This document shows, piece after piece, positions 28,290 through 36,937 of a stretch of 64,000 nucleotides of DNA. The stretch is from Streptococcus castoreus DSM 17536 (lineage in GTDB: Bacteria; Bacillota; Bacilli; Lactobacillales; Streptococcaceae), in NCBI RefSeq assembly GCF_000425025.1, contig NZ_KE384294.1, forward strand, positions 38,587 through 102,586, in the 5' to 3' direction. The position numbers and the translations under genes are program-made. The stretch's first letter is position 1; each line of letters opens with the position of its first letter. The notes beneath the pieces are model-generated. The model searched no databases and was not told the origin of the DNA. It worked only from the letters and a program-made list of their open reading frames with translations.

Positions 28290-28907
28290 CTATTTAATGG
28301 CTTTCAGATTCTTTTCAATATCTGATTTTTTAGCGTAGCCAATATGTTTCTTAGCTAGAACACCATCACTTCCAATGAAAACCTCTGTTGGGTAGGATCT
28401 GACACCGTAAGCATTTAGCAATTTACCATCTGGATCAAGCAATACTGGCAAGTTCTTATATTCCGTTCCTGCAAACCATTTTTTGAAATTGGCTTCATTT
28501 TTTTCACCTTTATGCCCTGGCGAAACCACTGTTAAAACAACATAATCTTTATCGGTTTGTTTAGCAAGAGCCTCTGTATCCGCCAGAGTTGATAAACAAA
28601 TAGAACACCATGATGCCCAGAATTTGAGATAAACCTTCTTACCCCTAAAATCAGAAAGTCGGTATGTCTTACCATCAACAGCTTTAAGCTCAAAATCAGC
28701 TGCCAACGGTCCTTTATTTACCATTTTATCTGTTTTTTTGTCGGTCATCACTGTACTATCTTTTGTAGACATTTTATCTTTCTTTTTATCAATCAAACTC
28801 TTTTTATCCTTTGATAATTCTGTTTTAGTCATCTTGTCCTGAGTTGAACAAGCGGTCAGTAAACTAAGGCAAGCCAAACCAATTATGAATCGTAAACTTT
28901 TTTTCAT
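28290..28907 (-). CDS. Thioredoxin-like (TlpA/Etrx) lipoprotein
   Basis: 205 residues. Signal peptide with lipobox LLTAC and lipidated C20. A Lys/Asp/Thr-rich linker follows (about 24-66) with repeated DKM-type units. The thioredoxin fold has WASWCSIC (C101, C104). It should shuttle electrons from CcdA to the MsrAB reductase on the outer face of the membrane. It is 11 bp downstream of ccdA. Confidence 0.92.
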   Translation of the reverse strand: MKKSLRFIIGLACLSLLTACSTQDKMTKTELSKDKKSLIDKKKDKMSTKDSTVMTDKKTDKMVNKGPLAADFELKAVDGKTYRLSDFRGKKVYLKFWASWCSICLSTLADTEALAKQTDKDYVVLTVVSPGHKGEKNEANFKKWFAGTEYKNLPVLLDPDGKLLNAYGVRSYPTEVFIGSDGVLAKKHIGYAKKSDIEKNLKAIK

Positions 28908-28918
28908 TATTTTCTCCT

Positions 28919-29629
28919 TTATCCAAATAATCCTGCTAAAAAATTGAACTGTCCTGTTATCAACAAAACACCCATCATAATAATGAGTAAACCACCAATT
29001 TTTTTCAATAAAACCATGTGAGGCTTTATTTTGTTAAATTGTTTTAAAACAAGCCCTGAAGCAAAAGATAAGAGTAAAAAAGGAATCCCAAGCCCCAGAG
29101 TATAGATAAACATGAGTAATCCCCCTTGCCAAGCGCCACTACCGCCAGAAGCTACAAGAGCCAAAACCGAACTCAAAACTGGTCCTACACAGGGTGTCCA
29201 GCCAAAACTAAAGGTAATACCAAGTAGAAAAGCATTAAGCAAACCATGACGAGTTTTAGCCTTAGAAAAGGATAGGGACTTTTGAAATTGCAACCTTTTA
29301 ATGGTAACAAGTTCCATTTGATGAATTCCCAAAACAATAACCAAAATTCCTAATAAATAGCGAAACCACGCTGCATAAAGAATATTTCCTAAAAAGCCTG
29401 CACCATATCCCAAAATAACAAAAATTGTAGATAAGCCAAAGATAAAAACCAAAGTCTTGACAATGCCATACCAGTAAAACTTCTTTCCAAATAGGCTAAC
29501 ACTTCTTGAATCATTAGCATCCAATAAAATTCCTAAATAAACAGGCAGAATCGGAAAGATGCAGGGAGAGAAAAAAGATAACAAACCTGCAACAAAAACC
29601 GATGCTATTAATATCATTGATAATGTCAT
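28919..29629 (-). CDS. ccdA: CcdA/DsbD-type transmembrane thiol-electron transporter
   Basis: 236 residues with six membrane segments. The two reactive cysteines lie in SPCIFPILPVYLG (first helix) and TPCVGPVL (fourth helix). It passes electrons from cytoplasmic thioredoxin across the membrane to the extracellular thioredoxin-like lipoprotein encoded next. It is the first gene of the three-gene repair operon. A TAGAAT -10-like sequence lies about 30 bp upstream without a clear -35. Confidence 0.93.
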   Translation of the reverse strand: MTLSMILIASVFVAGLLSFFSPCIFPILPVYLGILLDANDSRSVSLFGKKFYWYGIVKTLVFIFGLSTIFVILGYGAGFLGNILYAAWFRYLLGILVIVLGIHQMELVTIKRLQFQKSLSFSKAKTRHGLLNAFLLGITFSFGWTPCVGPVLSSVLALVASGGSGAWQGGLLMFIYTLGLGIPFLLLSFASGLVLKQFNKIKPHMVLLKKIGGLLIIMMGVLLITGQFNFLAGLFG

Positions 29630-30002
29630 AATAAATTCCTCTCTTCATTTGTCTCCATTCTACCCAAAGAGAACTTTTAAAACTATAGACAATAACATGG
29701 AAAAACTAGAATTTGATACGATATAAAGATCTGTTCAAAAACTTGACACATTTCATTTATCTCCTTTAAATAGTCTCATCCATCTTGTGCAGACTATTAG
29801 TAATTCTGACATAAAAATCATTACCCCAATTTCCACTTCTTCAATGCTTGACCATTTCAACAGAAATTTCTTACATATCTAAGCTTGAATAAGTTTTTCA
29901 GCCTTAATTGATCTGTTGACCTATACATGCTAATGTTCTGACTTTTAGAAAATTAAGCTGAGTATAATATAAGTATCATCTCTTTCTAAGCAAGGGGACA
30001 AA
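29630..30002. other. Intergenic stretch upstream of the Fic remnant
   Basis: AT-rich and without a credible ORF. A TATAAT at 29963-29968 on the plus strand, followed by GGGGA near 29995, could have driven the Fic gene before it decayed. Confidence 0.5.
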
Positions 30003-30310
30003 ATGCCTATGATTTTAAAAAGATAATTTCTAGATCAAAAGGCAGGGTCAACTCATTGCATAAAATTAAATAAAGACGATAACATCATTTTGATCGGTAT
30101 TGTCATGACCTATTTCGACAGGACATGTTAGTGAAGACCTTATAAATGCAGATTTAACTAAGTTGATTGTTCTTATGAATAGCGATCAAGTACCATTAAT
30201 AATAAAAGCTATTATTACACATTATTTCTTTGAATATCCATCCTTTTTATGATGGGAACAAAAGAACGGGAAGATTTCTACTATCTTCTTATAATTTACG
30301 GTCTTGTTAA
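30003..30310 (+). pseudogene. Frameshifted Fic-domain gene remnant
   Basis: The plus strand encodes HPFYDGNKRTGR at 30239-30274, the Fic signature HPFx(D/E)GN(G/K)R. This frame continues to a stop at 30310. Just upstream another frame reads LIVLMNSDQVPLIIKAIITH and then FFEY, the helix that normally precedes the motif. The join at TATCC lacks 2 bases: restoring TATATCC would give YIHPF in one frame. Earlier stops also interrupt the 5' part, which begins near ATG 30003 after a GGGGA site. Fic proteins AMPylate targets and often act as toxins. This one is dead. Confidence 0.65.
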
Positions 30311-30439
30311 TGAGTTTATTGATTGCCCCTTTCACTACAAGCATTTTTTAACATATTGACAGCCCTACACAATCATAAACTCTGCATTATAGCAAAAATC
30401 GCCCGACACTGGCGACCCCCACCTACAATAATAAGACAC

Positions 30440-30477
30440 AACCCGCTCAGAAATTAATCCGAGCGGGTTATTTTTTT
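30440..30477 (+). terminator. Strong orphan terminator
   Basis: AACCCGCTC / GAGCGGGTT hairpin with a 12-base loop and seven T, on the plus strand. No intact plus-strand gene precedes it; the nearest is the Fic remnant 130 bp upstream. It probably served a lost gene. On the minus strand it lacks a T run. Confidence 0.85.
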
Positions 30478-30511
30478 GTAAATGAGTAGCTTATAAAGTT
30501 CGTTTTATTGT

Positions 30512-31252
30512 CTATTTTTTAAATACGTTTGCATGAATTATTATTCTAGTCTGGTCAGCAGAAAGTTTTACATCTTGCACAGAATACTCTGTACCACGAG
30601 GTAATAACACTTCTTGTTGTCCATAGTAAGCCGTTAATTCTCTAGAATTAATGTAAGCTAGTTTTGTACCTTTTGGTAAGTCTAGGTGCAATTCGATAGG
30701 TCTTCCTCCAACGGCTGAACCATTGAATAATTGTGTGCTTGAATACCCATCTTCTCTATATATTTTTTGTTTCATAAGTCTCTGTAACTTAATAATTAAG
30801 TTTGAATCAGGCTTTTTATTAGGCGTCTTCAAATTTCCTAAATCTTCCTGAGTAAGACCAGGTATGCTTTGAAGGAAATCATAGTTTAATAACCTATAAA
30901 CAGTCACGGGTTCTGGTGTAGATACCTTGAAAATTGCTTGATCTAAGACTTTAATTCTAGTTTGAAGATCTGGAGATAACTGATCAAGTATTCCTTTAGA
31001 ATTTCTTAGAGCAGTGTTAATTTGGGAGCTATTTTTTGTGTAATTATAAATTTCACTTTTTTCCTTAGCTGAATAAGAAGCTTTTTTTATTAGTTTTTCT
31101 CCCCATTTGGTAGCTTCATCTACTGTAGAGAATATTTTTGTTTGTTCTGCATATACTACGCTGCTTGATTTTAAAAAATTGCTAGCATTCGGTGCTAATA
31201 AAACTATTGAGACGTACAGAGCAACCTTTATAAATAGATTTTTAGTTTTCAT
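30512..31252 (-). CDS. Secreted C3-like mono-ADP-ribosyltransferase (putative Rho-modifying exotoxin)
   Basis: 246 residues. An N-terminal signal peptide (basic start, hydrophobic core 8-21, likely cleavage VYA/EQ after A35) leaves a mature domain of about 211 residues, the size of C3 exoenzymes. Family landmarks in order: an N-terminal helix FSTVDEATKWGEKL (41-54); a helix with YNYTKNSSQINTALR (69-83); the NAD-binding R120 in VTVYRLL; the STS-type motif S172-T173-Q174 in GYSST; GRPIEL (183-188); and the ARTT loop Q212-Q213-E214 in YYGQQEVLLPRG. The Q-x-E form is that of C3bot, C3stau and C3cer, which modify Rho at Asn41. The streptococcal SpyA toxin has E-x-E. STQ instead of STS is a small deviation. 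No translocation domain, and no immunity gene nearby. AAAGG lies 8 bp upstream of the ATG. Monocistronic, in an accessory gap between ccdA and the glycan locus. Family certain; host target inferred. Confidence 0.9.
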   Translation of the reverse strand: MKTKNLFIKVALYVSIVLLAPNASNFLKSSSVVYAEQTKIFSTVDEATKWGEKLIKKASYSAKEKSEIYNYTKNSSQINTALRNSKGILDQLSPDLQTRIKVLDQAIFKVSTPEPVTVYRLLNYDFLQSIPGLTQEDLGNLKTPNKKPDSNLIIKLQRLMKQKIYREDGYSSTQLFNGSAVGGRPIELHLDLPKGTKLAYINSRELTAYYGQQEVLLPRGTEYSVQDVKLSADQTRIIIHANVFKK

Positions 31253-31337
31253 AAATAGTGCCTTTCTTTATAAATAGTTTATTTGAGGTAATCTCTCTTA
31301 GTGATTACTAAACGTTGACAAAAATATATTCTACTCA

Positions 31338-31375
31338 TTTATAAGACAATAAGTTACTTAACTTTATAAGATAAT
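31338..31375. promoter_or_regulatory. Repeat-rich probable operator of the C3-like toxin gene
   Basis: Two direct repeats, TTTATAAGACAAT (31338-31350) and TTTATAAGATAAT (31363-31375), start 25 bp apart. They flank the palindrome AAGTTACTTAACTT at 31351-31364. A minus-strand promoter may overlap: TTGTCT at 31345-31350 and TATTTT 17 bp on. The arrangement suggests binding of a regulator. Its identity is unknown. Confidence 0.45.
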
Positions 31376-31886
31376 ACAATTTTTAACAAAAAATTTTATA
31401 TAAATCAAGCAAATTGTTTCAATCCATTAAGATTTGCTCGTTTTAAATATACAGTTGATCTGGCTATATCCAAACCTAGACTACCCCAAGGTGCGAAAAA
31501 GTTGTAGTGGTCAAGAATGCGGTGGAGGTATTGTGTGAATTAGAGTAAAAGGGTACAAAAAGGAGCAGAAATAATTTCAAATGATTATAATCAAATCATA
31601 CTGTACAATGGGTAGCTTTTAATACTGTTAAGAATTATTGATTAAATTGTTGATTTTATAAATTTTCACCATTGACTAAAATATCTATTTCTAAGCTAAT
31701 TTTGCTTATATCAATTTCAAAAACAGTGCGCGTGGTATTGCATTATTTTGAATAATGCTTTAGTTTAGCCGTTTCATTTTTAATACACAGTGTTATCTGC
31801 ATAATTGACTTGCCAGCTGTTGCGACAACCATTAAGTGTCACTCTCTGCGACTCGACTCAACAAACTATCTTCACTTTAGCATAGA
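31376..31886. other. Gene-poor stretch between the toxin gene and the glycan locus
   Basis: About 500 AT-rich bases. On the minus strand, around 31405-31530, an open frame of 40-odd codons (containing LGLDIARSTVYLKRANLNG) ends near 31405. It has no start or ribosome-binding site and may be a relic. A 29-codon frame (MVVATAGKSIMQITL...) also lacks support. Nothing else was recognised. Confidence 0.5.
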
Positions 31887-31929
31887 CAAAAAGTAGTGAA
31901 GTCCTCCCATTGGTGATTTCTCCACTACT
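31887..31929 (-). terminator. Terminator of the beta-galactosidase operon
   Basis: Minus-strand AAGTAGTG / CACTACTT stem with a long loop, followed by TTTTT, 80 bp after the 32012 stop codon. Confidence 0.7.
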
Positions 31930-32011
31930 TAGTATATTTCTTCATTAATGTTAACGCATTCTACGTCCCTTGGCACGATTAGAACAATTCACAAATAGCT
32001 ACTTGTGTCAA

Positions 32012-35000
32012 CTATTTTTCTTCCTTAAGATTCCAAAGACCAATGATTAAATCGTCATAAGCGCTTAATACTTTTCCAGTCCATTCAAGCGTCACTTCTA
32101 AAATAAGTATATCAACCCTCTCGGTTAAAGTAATCATTTGCTCTTCTTGTGTAATTGCTATTATCGGTAAATTAATGACTATATTGGATGACTGTGATTC
32201 AGATGGAATCTGCAAACTGACCCGAACCTGTTCTAAAGTCTCAGAAGAAGAGACAAAACTAATAGCCCCTAGGGCTTGAAGTGTATCATATTGATAACGG
32301 TAACAAATACTGGTCGGTGTTTTGTACACGACTTCTTTTTTAGCAACTAAACCGAAGTTTTGGCTAGGATGTAGTTTTTTTGTCACATATCTAAGATCTG
32401 CTTCTACGTTTAGCCATTTACTAAAGCAATTTATTTGTCCAACTACCGTTTGTTCTTGTGAAAACCTCTTCTCATTTAATTGCCAAAAAACTGGAAAAGC
32501 TTTCGCCAGCTGTACTCCCATTACATCACGCACTTGTAGCCACTCAGGTAAGATGATATCATCTCCTGACCAATAATGTTGCACTAATCTGTCAAAAGAA
32601 AGTGGGGCTTTGATAAACGTTGTGTAACTCAAGAGATTCACCGGAGTACCCGATAAGTGAATCCTTTTTTGACTAACTTGTCGGTCCTCAATTAACCTCC
32701 CCTTATCTGCATGAGATTGTAAATTTAGATGACAAAAATAGGATTTAAATTGGTATTTATTCAAAGAATATCGAAAACTTTGACTAGTTTGACTCCGTTT
32801 AGAAACCTCCACTCGGTAGGTCGTAGAATCTAATTGTGATGAGTTAGCTGTTACTATCACTTGACCCGTCTGACCTGTCAAAGCAATAATTGCTAAAAGT
32901 TTTCCCCTATAAACTTTTCGATGGTTAGTTTGATAGGGCTGATAATCACACGGGTTACCATTGTCTAAAGCCAATAATTGAGCAGGTCCCTGCACATCAA
33001 TGGTAATCAAATCTTCATCCGTCACAACAACTTCCCCATATTGATCTAAAACATCTAAGGTCAGATAGAGCAGTTGATTAGAACGATCCTGTTGATAATC
33101 TTTAAAAGCTGTCCAACGCAAACATTCTGGGTTTCCATTACTGATCACCTGACAACGACCATCAGTGTCTGACAACCTATTATCTTGATCATCGTAAGCG
33201 ATAGCCGTCAACTTCCCTAATTGAAAAGGAATCTTCCATGTTAAATAAAGGTTCTGATGAGGAACTTCTGAGGCGTGGGTTCCTTGATACATTTGGTAAC
33301 AATGACCTGCCTTGGTCACCTGTTTACTAAAGCACTTTTGACCATAGTCGGTTTTTTTCCCCTGAAAATCTTCAAAGACTAATCGTACTTTTGAGGCATT
33401 GCTATAAACCACTACTTCAACAAGACCATTTTCATCAGGACAGACCTGATTTTCCTGCCAATTCGGCAACAGGTGTAAAGTCGGTTTATTAGACCATTGG
33501 CTCTGATAAAAATAGTAGGTATCTTTAGGAAACCCTGCCGTATCAAAAATACCAAAATAAGATTGCTTAGGGGATGGCCATGGATTAACAGCTCCACGAT
33601 TAATTTTATTCCAAGGGGTAGGCTCACCGAGATAATCAAAACCAGTCCAGACAAATTCACCAGCAACAAAATCTCTTGTAATGGTATCATACCATGCTTC
33701 ACTAGCTAGAGAACCCCATGCAACCGTCGATTGGTCATAAGAAGTCAGTTGGTAGCCAGTATGATGGTTGCCTTTCACTTGATAAACTGATCGACTATTA
33801 ATAGCCGAAGCTGTCTCTGAGCCATAGAGTAACCAATTAGGGTGCTCGGTATGTAACCGATCATAGTCTATCCCTTTAGCGTAGTTGAAACCGATCAATC
33901 CTTGCGGTCTCTTGAAATGACTAATTTGCTCAGCAATAGTTTTTATTTCCTGACCCCAATAAAATTGCTTATCTTTTAATTTATTATCCGCAAAAGTCAC
34001 TGGGCGAGAAGTATCTATGGCAAGAATCCACTGGCATAATTCTACTGCAACGTCAGGGTAGTGACTCACATCTGCTGAAAAACCTTCCATCAGCTCATTA
34101 CCAATCGACCACATGATAATGGAAGGATCATGTCGCCCAGCAAAAACCATACTCTGCAAACTATATTGTGCCCAAGTTATGTTTGCTGATAAGGCATTAT
34201 TCAGATAAAGAGCATTTTGATAACCAATAGGCTTATGGAAATACCTAGAAAAGTCATTAATGTTTTCATTTTTCGCATAAGACCATGTGTCAAAAGCCTC
34301 TTCGATGACCAAAAGTCCCAAACGATTAGCTAACTTCTTGAAATGCCTTGCACTAGGATTATGTGTTACTCTAACAGCATTTGCCCCCATTTTTTTCACA
34401 AGTAACAATTGTCGTTCCAAAGCTGCCGGATAAGCACAGGCCCCTAGACTCCCTTGATCATGATGGAGACAGACACCCTTCAATTTAACTGGATCACCAT
34501 TCAAGAAAAAACCATCATTCGCATCAAAATGTATTTGACGAAATCCTGTCTCTAACTTAATGGTATCCACGATTTTTCTCTCTTGATAAAGGTTGAGCTC
34601 TAAACAGTATAGGTTAGGAGAAGATGGAGACCAAAGTTTTAAATCATTAACGCTTAAGACAAGATTAAAAATCTCTGAATCGGCGATAGTATTTAGTGGT
34701 TGATGTTTCAGGTCATGAACAATCTGTCCTAGTTTACCATCGCTCAAACATTCAGAAAGTCTCACACCTAATTGATATTTGCTGCTGTCAATTAATTGGC
34801 TCAATCCAAAACTTAAACTAAGCGAAGTCTGTCTAGCATTCTTATGAGCAGTCTCCAACAATTCCAAACATAGCTGATTTTTATCAAAATGCAGTTTGGG
34901 AACTACTGAAAAGCTCACCTGACGATAAAGCCCACTGCCTGAGTACCAACGAGAACTTGGGACTTGATTTTCTACCCTTACCGCCAAAAGATTTTCTTGC

Positions 35001-35431
35001 CCAAATAAGATAAAAGAAGTGATATCATAACTAAAAGCCAAGTAACCATTGAAATGTTTTCCCACTAAATGACCATTAAGATATACTTCTACTTCCATAT
35101 AAGCACCATCAAAATGGAGATTAAATTGATGATCTCGCAAAGAACTATCAATGGCAAATAACTTTCGATACCAGCCAATACCTCCTAATTTATAGGCGCT
35201 TTCAGCCTCACCATTGCGCGTATAAGGTTGAATGATACTAAAATCATGCGGAAGACTAATGGATTTCCAATCAGAATCATCAAAGAAAGGTTCCTGAGCC
35301 ATTCTTAAATCTGCTCTGATAAACCGCCAACCATCATTGAAATCCTGATCTCTACCGACTTGATTAATCAACTGTAAATGGTAACTTGTTTCTTCTTGGC
35401 AACTGGTATTAAATAACTCTTTATCTTGCAT
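32012..35431 (-). CDS. GH2-family beta-galactosidase
   Basis: 1139 residues. GH2 domains run in order: sugar-binding jelly roll (FNDGWRFIRADL, SLPHDFSI, about 30-190), immunoglobulin-like domain, and TIM barrel (about 300-620). The acid/base Glu is in MWSIGNELMEG and the nucleophile Glu in FVAGEFVWTGFDYLGE. A long C-terminal extension follows. No signal peptide or LPXTG is present, so it is intracellular, unlike pneumococcal surface BgaA, which it resembles in the catalytic half. Start: ATG 35431, or a GTG at 35443; both have weak sites. It is the last gene of the sugar transport and regulation operon. Confidence 0.9.
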   Translation of the reverse strand: MQDKELFNTSCQEETSYHLQLINQVGRDQDFNDGWRFIRADLRMAQEPFFDDSDWKSISLPHDFSIIQPYTRNGEAESAYKLGGIGWYRKLFAIDSSLRDHQFNLHFDGAYMEVEVYLNGHLVGKHFNGYLAFSYDITSFILFGQENLLAVRVENQVPSSRWYSGSGLYRQVSFSVVPKLHFDKNQLCLELLETAHKNARQTSLSLSFGLSQLIDSSKYQLGVRLSECLSDGKLGQIVHDLKHQPLNTIADSEIFNLVLSVNDLKLWSPSSPNLYCLELNLYQERKIVDTIKLETGFRQIHFDANDGFFLNGDPVKLKGVCLHHDQGSLGACAYPAALERQLLLVKKMGANAVRVTHNPSARHFKKLANRLGLLVIEEAFDTWSYAKNENINDFSRYFHKPIGYQNALYLNNALSANITWAQYSLQSMVFAGRHDPSIIMWSIGNELMEGFSADVSHYPDVAVELCQWILAIDTSRPVTFADNKLKDKQFYWGQEIKTIAEQISHFKRPQGLIGFNYAKGIDYDRLHTEHPNWLLYGSETASAINSRSVYQVKGNHHTGYQLTSYDQSTVAWGSLASEAWYDTITRDFVAGEFVWTGFDYLGEPTPWNKINRGAVNPWPSPKQSYFGIFDTAGFPKDTYYFYQSQWSNKPTLHLLPNWQENQVCPDENGLVEVVVYSNASKVRLVFEDFQGKKTDYGQKCFSKQVTKAGHCYQMYQGTHASEVPHQNLYLTWKIPFQLGKLTAIAYDDQDNRLSDTDGRCQVISNGNPECLRWTAFKDYQQDRSNQLLYLTLDVLDQYGEVVVTDEDLITIDVQGPAQLLALDNGNPCDYQPYQTNHRKVYRGKLLAIIALTGQTGQVIVTANSSQLDSTTYRVEVSKRSQTSQSFRYSLNKYQFKSYFCHLNLQSHADKGRLIEDRQVSQKRIHLSGTPVNLLSYTTFIKAPLSFDRLVQHYWSGDDIILPEWLQVRDVMGVQLAKAFPVFWQLNEKRFSQEQTVVGQINCFSKWLNVEADLRYVTKKLHPSQNFGLVAKKEVVYKTPTSICYRYQYDTLQALGAISFVSSSETLEQVRVSLQIPSESQSSNIVINLPIIAITQEEQMITLTERVDILILEVTLEWTGKVLSAYDDLIIGLWNLKEEK

Positions 35432-35449
35432 GTCCTCTTTCACCTACCT

Positions 35450-36934
35450 TTATCGACCATCATTAATCGCTAAATAATTGCCTTTGTAGGAATCCCGAAA
35501 TTCTTTAGGTGACAAACCATTTAATTTTTTAAACATCTTAATGAAATAGTGATTCGTATTATAGCCTGTTTCATAGGCAATCTCATTAATTGACTTATTC
35601 GTATAAAGTAAAAGTTGCTGAGCCTTTTGAATTTTAACCTGATTTAAATACTGCGCAAAACTGCGTTCTGTTTCATTCTTAAAACATTGTCCCAAATAGA
35701 CAGCATTGACATGCAAACGATCTGCAATAGCCTTTAAAGTTAGTTCTTGTTGGTATTCTTTTTGAATACAGTCAATCGTTTCACTAACTAAATCTGAATA
35801 ACGCTTCTCAGGTTGATTTTCCTTACTTGTTACATCAAGTATCTTTTTTAGTTCTAAAAAAATGCTATCAATGGATTGACTATTGTGAATCGTATCTATC
35901 ATTGATAAGTAGGTCATTCGATCTAAAACGGGAAATTGTCGATAAATATCTGAAAAGAGTAAAAAAGAGACATGTTTGACATCCTCAGGAGCAAAATTTA
36001 AAGCTTTCATTTCATCAAAGATTGCTTCCAATTTAGAGTGCACCGTTGGAGCATCACCAATCATCAAAGCTTTATTAAAAGAGAAAAATTTTAGACGCGA
36101 TTCAGGCATTTCAATACTTCGATTCATTTTCAAAGACTGAGTCGACCGTTCACGATTGTAAAAGAGGCTCTTTCTAACCTGATCATAGCTCTCATAAACA
36201 TTTTCCCAATCAAAGACTGTTTCTCCCAAAATCAACTGTTCAATAATTGGGGCAAAGTATTTTTGTAACCCCTTAACAAAGGTTTTTACCTCAGCTCTTT
36301 GTCCTAATAAGACAATCACATAGATCTTTTTTTTGTCTTGTTTTTTTAAATAAAAAGGCTGATGCAAAGCATCAAAATAAGCCTCCAATTCTTCATTCCA
36401 TACTTGGCATGCTAAATAAAGTACGGTAAATCCTGTAAACACCTGTTGGGGGTAATTTTGTGTTAATTGATAAAATTCTTTTTCACTCAATTCATCAGTC
36501 AACCAAAGATTAAGTAAACTTTCTTGGTATTGTTGTTGGCGAACCTTCTCTTCTTTTTGACTATCCAACCATTTCTTGAAATGATCCATTTTTAACTGTA
36601 GTTCTACTTTATCAACAGGTTTTAACAGATACCCTTTTGTCTCTAAGTCGATGGCTTGCTGAACATAAGAAAATTCTTGATAACCCGACAAAATTAAAGT
36701 TTGCAGTTGTGGATTGATAGCTTTTGCTGCCTCAATTAACTCTAACCCTGACATGCCAGGCATATTAACATCTGAAATCATGACATTAATCCTTTGAGTA
36801 CTTAAACAGGCTAAGGCTTCTGCTCCTGATTTAGCAGTAGCCACCACCTCAAAACCAAGTGATTTCCAATCAATAAGAACTTTCAATCCTTGTAAAATCA
36901 TGTATTCGTCGTCAACCAACAAGACTTTATACAT
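35450..36934 (-). CDS. YesN-type response regulator (AraC family) of the glycan locus
   Basis: 494 residues. Receiver domain with phospho-Asp in VMISDVNMPGMSG. A long middle region (about 130-385) is typical of large YesN homologues. The C-terminal AraC domain contains LKAIADRLHVNAVYLGQCF and INEIAYETGYNTNHYFIKMF. It is 3 bp downstream of its kinase gene. It probably activates the divergent transporter promoter, where direct repeats spaced two helical turns apart occur (42927-42957). That is inference. Confidence 0.9.
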   Translation of the reverse strand: MYKVLLVDDEYMILQGLKVLIDWKSLGFEVVATAKSGAEALACLSTQRINVMISDVNMPGMSGLELIEAAKAINPQLQTLILSGYQEFSYVQQAIDLETKGYLLKPVDKVELQLKMDHFKKWLDSQKEEKVRQQQYQESLLNLWLTDELSEKEFYQLTQNYPQQVFTGFTVLYLACQVWNEELEAYFDALHQPFYLKKQDKKKIYVIVLLGQRAEVKTFVKGLQKYFAPIIEQLILGETVFDWENVYESYDQVRKSLFYNRERSTQSLKMNRSIEMPESRLKFFSFNKALMIGDAPTVHSKLEAIFDEMKALNFAPEDVKHVSFLLFSDIYRQFPVLDRMTYLSMIDTIHNSQSIDSIFLELKKILDVTSKENQPEKRYSDLVSETIDCIQKEYQQELTLKAIADRLHVNAVYLGQCFKNETERSFAQYLNQVKIQKAQQLLLYTNKSINEIAYETGYNTNHYFIKMFKKLNGLSPKEFRDSYKGNYLAINDGR

Positions 36935-36937
36935 CTC

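Noticed and set aside
30512..31252. Identification of the toxin gene as spyA
   Set aside because: SpyA has E-x-E in its ARTT loop and a different N-terminus. This protein has Q-x-E and C3-like flanking sequence.
29630..32011. Prophage or genomic island with mobility genes
   Set aside because: No integrase, transposase, att-like repeat or tRNA is visible in or beside the interval.
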